Shown here piece by piece: positions 59,718-64,000 of a DNA stretch of 64,000 nt. The notes beneath the pieces are model-generated. The model was not told where the DNA came from. It saw only the letters and a program-made list of their open reading frames with translations, and did not search any database. The stretch is from Candidatus Gastranaerophilales bacterium. Lineage in GTDB: Bacteria > Cyanobacteriota > Vampirovibrionia > Gastranaerophilales > Gastranaerophilaceae. The stretch lies in contig CAJUJH010000001.1 in NCBI GenBank assembly GCA_910586855.1, forward strand, positions 887,339 to 951,338, written 5' to 3'. Position 1 is the first letter of the stretch; the number at the start of each line of letters is the position of its first letter. A program made the translations under genes and the position numbers.

Positions 59718-61048
59718 TTATATTCTTTTGAAAGTTTTTTAATTTTCTTAATTAAAATTGAGTTTGAAATTATACAGGCAAAGATTATACCAAGTGCAAG
59801 CCCTGCCCAAAAACCGTTTAATACAATATTATATTTAAAGGCTAAAAGACAGCCTATTGGAATACTTACAATAAGGTAGGCAAATGCCATTGTCCACATA
59901 ATTGGTTTTGTTTCTTTTAATCCCTTAAGTGCTCCGACACAAGCGCATTGCAGCCCGTCAAACAATAGGAAACAAAGAACAATACCAAAAACCGGCAGGC
60001 AAGTTTGAATTACAACCGGGTCTTTTGTAAAAATCCGCATAAGTTGTTTTGGGAAAATGCCATACATCACCATATTAGTCAGCATATACCCTATTATTAT
60101 AATATATCCTGTTATTGTGTATTTTTTTATGTCAAACATATTTTTTTCGCCGTTTGCAAATCCCACCTTTATGGCAGCAGCATTTGAAATAGAAAGAGGA
60201 ATCATATACGTTGTTCCTGTCATTGTAACTATTACGTTGTGGCAGGCAGCATATACGGCTGAAAATTTCCCTACCAAAACTGCTGTGATATTAAATCCTA
60301 AAAATTCAAAAAACATAGCAAGAGAAATAGGCCAGCCTGTTTTTAATAAATCTTTAATATAACTTTTATACTTTTGCGTTTTTCCTCTTAAGAACGGGGT
60401 GCAGTATATAAAAAGTAAAATTGCCATAAGCCATCTGACAATTAAGCTTGCTATAGCTAATCCTTTAACTCCAAGTTCCGGAAAACCTAAATATCCAAAA
60501 ACAAGGACGATATTCAAAAATACGTTTAAAAATATTGCGCCGACTACAATAAGGTTTGGAAAAACCACAATCTCATATGCCTGTAAAAATTCCTTGAATG
60601 CTACAAATAAAAGTCCTGCAAAAGTTCCCCAGCTTGAAATTTCAAGGTATTCTACGACATAAAAGCTAAGATTATCTGCTAAACCCATGTATGGTACAAG
60701 AGGAGTTATAAGCCTTATTAAAACAAAAAATAAGAGCCCTATTAAAAGTGAATAAATAGTTGTCACTCTGAATAAATTCTTAGATGGGATTCGCATGCCC
60801 CGAAGATTTGATACAACAGGAGATATGCTTGCTATAAAACCTATTCCCGCAATCAAGAATGTCATAAAAATAGCTGTTGCAATACTTATTGCTGCAAGTG
60901 TTATTGTACTGTGGCGTCCTGCAACTATTACATCGCCCACTCCTATAAGCATATTGCCTACATTTCCTAAAATAATAGGAATTGATAATTCAACAAGTTG
61001 TTTTGCGTATTCTTTATATTCTTTTATTTTATTTATAGCTGTAATCAT
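59714..61048 (-). CDS. MATE-family efflux transporter
   Basis: 444 residues with twelve hydrophobic segments in two similar halves, the MatE layout. Typical stretches are 'LSIPIILGNVGNMLIGVGDV' near the start, 'GIGFIASISPVV' in helix 2 and 'SISNAAAIKVGFANGEKNMF' in the second half. Members export cationic drugs or metabolites using sodium or proton gradients; no substrate can be assigned. Two bases separate it from the GlcD-type gene upstream, so they form one transcript. Confidence 0.92.
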   Translation of the reverse strand: MITAINKIKEYKEYAKQLVELSIPIILGNVGNMLIGVGDVIVAGRHSTITLAAISIATAIFMTFLIAGIGFIASISPVVSNLRGMRIPSKNLFRVTTIYSLLIGLLFFVLIRLITPLVPYMGLADNLSFYVVEYLEISSWGTFAGLLFVAFKEFLQAYEIVVFPNLIVVGAIFLNVFLNIVLVFGYLGFPELGVKGLAIASLIVRWLMAILLFIYCTPFLRGKTQKYKSYIKDLLKTGWPISLAMFFEFLGFNITAVLVGKFSAVYAACHNVIVTMTGTTYMIPLSISNAAAIKVGFANGEKNMFDIKKYTITGYIIIIGYMLTNMVMYGIFPKQLMRIFTKDPVVIQTCLPVFGIVLCFLLFDGLQCACVGALKGLKETKPIMWTMAFAYLIVSIPIGCLLAFKYNIVLNGFWAGLALGIIFACIISNSILIKKIKKLSKEYN

Positions 61049-61050
61049 TT

Positions 61051-62421
61051 TTAAAACACTTTACCTTGATTCATAATATTATTTGGGTCAAAAAGTTTTT
61101 TGATTTCTTTCATATATTTTAAAGCCGTAGGATTTAGTGCCATTTCAAGATAAGGTTTTTTCTCTGACCCTATTCCATGTTCTCCAGATAAGCTGCCACC
61201 AAGAGAGATTGCAAGTTCAAACAGTTCTTTTTTTACAAGTTCAAAATTTTCTTTTTCTTCTTTATTGCTTAAATCAAGTGCAAAATTTGGATGAATATTG
61301 CCATCTCCGGCATGTCCCATAATGCATACAATCATATTGTACTTTTTGCAAATTTTTTGAATGCCTTTAATAAGGGGCAGAATCTTGCTTCTGTTTACAA
61401 CAACATCTTCTGTTGCAACGTTTGGTCTTAATTTTGTAACGCAAGCATAAGAGCTTCTTCTTGCCTTCCAAATGTTTTCATTATCCTCTTCGTCTTTGCT
61501 TTGAATAATTTTGGCGGAGCCGGATTCTTCAAGTACCTTAAAGAGTTTCTCGTTATCCTCTTTTATTTTAGCTTCGCTGCCATCTATTTCAATTAAAAGG
61601 GCTGCTTCTCTTTCCTCTATAAAGCCTGTTGGGTTAAATTTTTCAATAGTTGAAAGAGTGTTTTTATCCAATAAATCCAATGTTGACGGCACAATAAGTG
61701 CATTTATAACATTATTTACTGCTTTTGTTGCATCTAAAATGCTGTTAAAATAACAAAGAGTTACAAGTCTTTTTTCAGGCTTTGGGATGAGCTTAAATGT
61801 TATTTCTGTTATTATTCCAAGTGTTCCTTCTGAGCCTACAAAAAGCTGTGTTAAATTATATCCCGTAACATTTTTTGCAATATTTGAGCCGGTTTCTAAA
61901 ATTTCACCGGTTCCTAAAACAACTTTTAAGTTTATTACATAGTCTTTTGTTGTTCCGTATTTAAAGGCTCTTGGACCTCCTGCGCAAAGTGCTGCAGCTC
62001 CGCCAACTGTAGATACTGCTAGATTTGAAGGGTCCGGGGGGAAAAATAATCCAAGTTTTTCTGCTGCTTCCTGCAGCTGCTTTACAACAACATAAGGCTG
62101 AACTTTTGCTGTTAAATCTTCTTTATTTATTTCAATAATTTTATCCATTAAAGAAAGGTGTACAACTATTGATTTTTGATTTGGTTTGCACCCTGACGTA
62201 TGGCATGTTGCAGCACCCCTGGGCACAATATTTAAACCATATTTATTTGCAAGTATCACAATTTTTTGAACATCTTTCGTATTTTTTGGAAATACTACAC
62301 AAACAGGTGTTTCTATTTCTTTTTTTAAAGGTGCGGTGTCAAATGCATACGGATAAATATCTTCTTTTTTGTATAAAACTTTTATATCCAGTTTTTTTAT
62401 TTCATTAATCACTTTTTGCAT
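61051..62421 (-). CDS. GlcD-type FAD-linked oxidase (glycolate/D-lactate dehydrogenase family)
   Basis: 456 residues. An FAD-binding PCMH domain (about 35-215) has 'NIVPRGAATCHTSG', 'PPDPSNLAVSTVGGAAALCA' and 'QLFVGSEGTLGIITEITF'. The C-terminal substrate domain has 'VCIMGHAGDGNIHPNF' and 'SGEHGIGSEKKPYL', the metal-binding His and Glu sites. This fits glycolate oxidase subunit GlcD or D-lactate dehydrogenase; GlcE and GlcF are absent. The ATG is seven bases after a perfect TATAAT with no ribosome-binding site, so the mRNA is probably leaderless. Confidence 0.92.
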   Translation of the reverse strand: MQKVINEIKKLDIKVLYKKEDIYPYAFDTAPLKKEIETPVCVVFPKNTKDVQKIVILANKYGLNIVPRGAATCHTSGCKPNQKSIVVHLSLMDKIIEINKEDLTAKVQPYVVVKQLQEAAEKLGLFFPPDPSNLAVSTVGGAAALCAGGPRAFKYGTTKDYVINLKVVLGTGEILETGSNIAKNVTGYNLTQLFVGSEGTLGIITEITFKLIPKPEKRLVTLCYFNSILDATKAVNNVINALIVPSTLDLLDKNTLSTIEKFNPTGFIEEREAALLIEIDGSEAKIKEDNEKLFKVLEESGSAKIIQSKDEEDNENIWKARRSSYACVTKLRPNVATEDVVVNRSKILPLIKGIQKICKKYNMIVCIMGHAGDGNIHPNFALDLSNKEEKENFELVKKELFELAISLGGSLSGEHGIGSEKKPYLEMALNPTALKYMKEIKKLFDPNNIMNQGKVF

Positions 62422-62434
62422 AAGAAATATTATA
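62419..62434 (-). promoter_or_regulatory. Leaderless promoter candidate for the GlcD-type gene
   Basis: On the minus strand TATAAT (62434-62429) is followed by seven bases and the ATG (62421-62419). No Shine-Dalgarno is present, and the -35 is indistinct. Confidence 0.5.
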
Positions 62435-62513
62435 CTTTAAACATTTTTTAAAGATGAAACTTTTTAATTCATTAAACGTCATAAAAGAATAATGCCGTAT
62501 TTGCTACTGTTTG

Positions 62514-62546
62514 ACCCGAGGGGTAAGTTTTATCTTCCGTTCGGGT
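62514..62546. other. Inverted repeat of unknown role
   Basis: ACCCGA (62514-62519) and TCGGGT (62541-62546) can form a stem with a 21-base loop. The same core recurs in the terminator hairpin just to the right, so the TCGGG arm could also pair with CCCGA at 62576-62580. It lies in the 262-bp gap upstream of the GlcD-type gene, which otherwise shows nothing coding. Confidence 0.45.
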
Positions 62547-62574
62547 TTTATTTTGCTTTTTTAAATAAAAGAAA

Positions 62575-62613
62575 GCCCGATTTTTAGTATGAAAATTCAT
62601 ACCTTAAATCGGG
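62575..62613 (-). terminator. Terminator of the coiled-coil protein gene (minus strand)
   Basis: On the minus strand CCCGATTT pairs with AAATCGGG and an inner GTATGAA pairs with TTCATAC, making a long hairpin. It is followed by a T-rich tract (CTTTCTTTTATTT). It sits 71 bp after the stop of the gene at 62684. Confidence 0.7.
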
Positions 62614-62683
62614 TGTAACTATAAACCTATTTCCCTATCCTTATTGTTTCAATGTTTTATGCTTATTTTATGGTGTTATTATT

Positions 62684-63175
62684 CTATGATGTTAATTTTA
62701 TTGCTCCGTTTTTAATATCGTTGCTTATTGCTGAATCCAAGCTTTCTAATTCTGCCTGTGCTGCCGCAAGCTGTGTTTGAATTTGTTCTTGCTCTAATTC
62801 AAGCTGCTGCTGCTGCCTGTTAACTTCTTGCAGCATTGAATCTTCCTGAGCTTGGAATACTGACTCTAAATTCATTTGATTGAATTGATAATTCAAATTG
62901 ATTTCATCTAATGCTGTTTGGAGATCCAACTGAGATTGATAATCGGTAGAGCCACTGTTAGCTGCGTTTGCTCTCGCATCCTTCAGGTAATTTAGGCGGT
63001 CAACATTCAACTGCATCATTTGCTGATTCTGCATCATACCATTGTATCTTTGTGCGTATGATGATTGGTTTGCAAGTGTCTGCTGTTGTTGGCTTATTTG
63101 AACCAACCGGTATTCAAGATTTGATACCCTTTGTTTTAGGGCCATTTTCCTGAGTGATAATGTTACCCAGCCCAT
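62684..63175 (-). CDS. Gln-rich coiled-coil protein of the same undescribed family (member 2)
   Basis: 163 residues, nearly all helical and very Gln-rich ('QISQQQQTLANQSSYAQRYN', 'RQQQQLELEQEQIQTQLAAA'). The N-terminus (MG, then R-x3-L-x2-R-x-S-x-L-E) and the C-terminus ('ELESLDSAISNDI') line up with the 237-residue protein at 8212. No signal peptide or known domain. AGGAGAG lies about 9 nt before the ATG. The conserved tandem-dyad element is found about 125-175 bp upstream, pointing away from the gene. It has its own terminator. Confidence 0.6.
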   Translation of the reverse strand: MGWVTLSLRKMALKQRVSNLEYRLVQISQQQQTLANQSSYAQRYNGMMQNQQMMQLNVDRLNYLKDARANAANSGSTDYQSQLDLQTALDEINLNYQFNQMNLESVFQAQEDSMLQEVNRQQQQLELEQEQIQTQLAAAQAELESLDSAISNDIKNGAIKLTS

Positions 63176-63296
63176 AGTCGTACTCTCCTAAAATTATTTA
63201 GTTAATCTCTCGTGTGGTTTGTTTGAATCTCTACACTTTAATAAACAATTTGTGTTTTTAAAAATTGCCTTTTTTGTTTATATTTTGTTAAGTTTT

Positions 63297-63352
63297 GTAA
63301 CAGTATATACTAATTATGCAATTCATATATACTAAATGTTTTTATAAAGATG
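63297..63352 (+). promoter_or_regulatory. Tandem-dyad regulatory element, copy 2
   Basis: Second copy of the 56-bp block at 8108-8163. The first dyad AGTATATACT (63302-63311) is a perfect palindrome; the second is CATATATACT (63324-63333), with the same 22-bp centre distance. The invariant AAATGTTTTTAT follows at 63334-63345, with a -10-like TATAAA. It is oriented to transcribe rightwards, into the candidate small RNA, while the family gene lies on the other side. Confidence 0.5.
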
Positions 63353-63354
63353 TA

Positions 63355-63480
63355 AGTAAAACCCAAGTTAAATCAATATTTGAAGGATAGTGTTTTTAAC
63401 AAAAGTATTTTAGCTTAACGGCTACGGACTTTATGGAGAAAGTTTTATTAATCCGCAAATTTTATTTTGCGGATTTTTAT
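63355..63480 (+). ncRNA. Candidate small RNA
   Basis: A predicted start of transcription about 7 nt after the TATAAA of the dyad element and a strong terminator at 63450-63480 bracket about 125 nt with no plausible open reading frame and no gene on this strand. The boundaries are inferred from promoter and terminator only; no known RNA family is recognised. Confidence 0.35.
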
Positions 63481-63482
63481 TT
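63450..63482 (+). terminator. Rho-independent terminator without an upstream gene
   Basis: Ten-base perfect stem AATCCGCAAA (63450-63459) with TTTGCGGATT (63466-63475) and a T-rich tail. The T-run is on the plus-strand side only, so it ends rightward transcription, although no plus-strand gene precedes it within 3 kb. Confidence 0.8.
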
Positions 63483-63543
63483 TTTAATATCTTAAATTGT
63501 AAAAATCCTTAATTTGATGCATTAATTCAAAAAATAAATGTAA

Positions 63544-63559
63544 TATAATGCGATATATG
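63544..63559 (+). promoter_or_regulatory. Leaderless promoter candidate for the P-loop kinase gene
   Basis: A perfect TATAAT (63544-63549) is followed by seven bases and the ATG at 63557, with no Shine-Dalgarno. Confidence 0.5.
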
Positions 63560-64000
63560 AAAAAATTAATTGTATTATCGGGAAAACAATATTCAGGAAA
63601 AGATACTTTGGCTAAGCTTCTTTTGGAAGAGTTTAAGACTTTCAAAAGAATAGGGATAGGTGATGCCATCAAGATTATGTATGGCAGGCAAAATGCTTTA
63701 ACCTATGAGCAAATAGAAGCCAATAAATCAAAATACAGAACCGGTTTAATTGAACTTGGTGATTGGGGAAGACAACAGGACCCCGATTTTTGGCTCAATG
63801 AAATTATAAAGATGGAAACTGATATCATTGTTCCTGATTTACGTCTTGAGCATGAGCTTGATATTTTTAAAAGCCATAATGCTTATATGATAAGAGTTGA
63901 AGCCTCATTGGAAGTTCGTAAAACCCGCGGAATTATTACAAATGAGAATGATTTAACGGAAATTGCCCTTGATAACTATACCGGCTGGAATTATAGAATA
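63557..64000 (+). CDS. P-loop nucleoside/phosphomevalonate-kinase-like protein (3' end outside window)
   Basis: The first 148 residues are visible and the frame is still open at the window end. The P-loop 'LSGKQYSGKDTLAKLL' starts at about residue 7, followed by 'GIGDAIKIMYG' and 'KYRTGLIELGDWGRQQDPDF', an order seen in dNMP kinases and in the PF04275 phosphomevalonate kinases. 'DIIVPDLRLEHELD' would be the Walker B-like strand. Substrate cannot be fixed from this part. No ribosome-binding site; -10 box at seven bases. Confidence 0.72.
   Translation, partial: MKKLIVLSGKQYSGKDTLAKLLLEEFKTFKRIGIGDAIKIMYGRQNALTYEQIEANKSKYRTGLIELGDWGRQQDPDFWLNEIIKMETDIIVPDLRLEHELDIFKSHNAYMIRVEASLEVRKTRGIITNENDLTEIALDNYTGWNYRI

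Larger units (their letters stand above)
63176..63556. other. Intergenic region with tandem-dyad element and candidate small RNA
   Basis: This 381-bp gap between divergent genes carries no convincing coding sequence. From left to right it holds the leader of the minus-strand coiled-coil gene, the second tandem-dyad element, a stretch that may encode a small RNA, a plus-strand terminator, and the -10 box of the kinase gene. Confidence 0.6.

Noticed and set aside
63433..63495. Twenty-codon reading frame (start MEKVLLIRK) downstream of the dyad element
   Set aside because: It runs straight through the terminator stem and T-run, so the message would end inside it. The hairpin is the real signal.
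1..64000. tRNA/rRNA genes, CRISPR arrays, insertion sequences, prophage or attachment sites
   Set aside because: I looked in the intergenic regions on both strands and found no cloverleaf pattern, regularly spaced repeats, transposase, integrase or terminal inverted repeats. A tRNAscan or IS search could still find something missed by eye.

Overview
The window is AT-rich DNA, densely coding on both strands, from a diderm (outer-membrane) bacterium. Pointers to the outer membrane are TonB/ExbB/ExbD, two giant AsmA-type proteins, Lgt with lipoproteins, and a MurE with the meso-DAP signature DNPR. A VKOR-DsbA fusion, a ThiD2-ThiE fusion and a long MetK are shared with Cyanobacteria. Together with the low GC and the absence of photosynthesis genes this suggests a non-photosynthetic cyanobacterial relative (Melainabacteria/Vampirovibrionia, probably Gastranaerophilales). 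That placement is inference from gene content; no rRNA gene is present.

Layout. 1-6 kb: the end of ftsQ, a helical-repeat protein on the minus strand, then the pyrH-frr-cdsA-rnc-rpe-alkD run. 6-15 kb: queH, a VKOR-DsbA protein, a member of an undescribed coiled-coil family, hisF, a diguanylate-cyclase-like regulator, a lipoprotein, a membrane-anchored serine hydrolase, aspS and a small membrane protein. 15-20.7 kb: metK, a DciA-like protein, then a tight operon of a stand-alone ClpX-type zinc finger, a helical-repeat protein, ruvX and a DUF1292 protein, met convergently by a CoA-dehydratase-activase-related protein. 20.9-38.4 kb is an envelope block: a double M16 peptidase, an apparent TonB-ExbB-ExbD-ExbD-AsmA operon on the minus strand, two secreted beta-rich proteins, a second AsmA giant, a TPR lipoprotein and lgt. 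38.5-49.7 kb: gpmI, folP, rplY, uvrC, regulators and several unrecognised secreted or small proteins, including a BlaI-type regulator with a TadE-like protein. 49.7-57.6 kb: a cell-wall and division run (rsmH, ftsL-like, ftsI, murE, a YeiH-type transporter, murA). 57.6-64 kb: an ECF sigma/anti-sigma pair divergent from thiE, a MATE exporter, a GlcD-type oxidase, a second member of the coiled-coil family, and the start of a small P-loop kinase.

Most interesting signals. (1) TonB, ExbB and two ExbD proteins appear co-transcribed with an AsmA-type giant, with a second AsmA giant close by; this could be a proton-motive-force-coupled envelope transport machine. (2) A 56-bp block with two near-palindromic AGTATATACT dyads 22 bp apart occurs twice, about 55 kb apart, each time upstream of a gene of the same coiled-coil family. 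The second copy points into a gene-free stretch that ends in a strong terminator, suggesting a small RNA. (3) At least seven genes have a -10 hexamer ending exactly 6-7 nt before the ATG and no Shine-Dalgarno, which predicts leaderless mRNAs.

I saw no tRNA or rRNA genes, CRISPR arrays, insertion sequences, phage genes or attachment sites.
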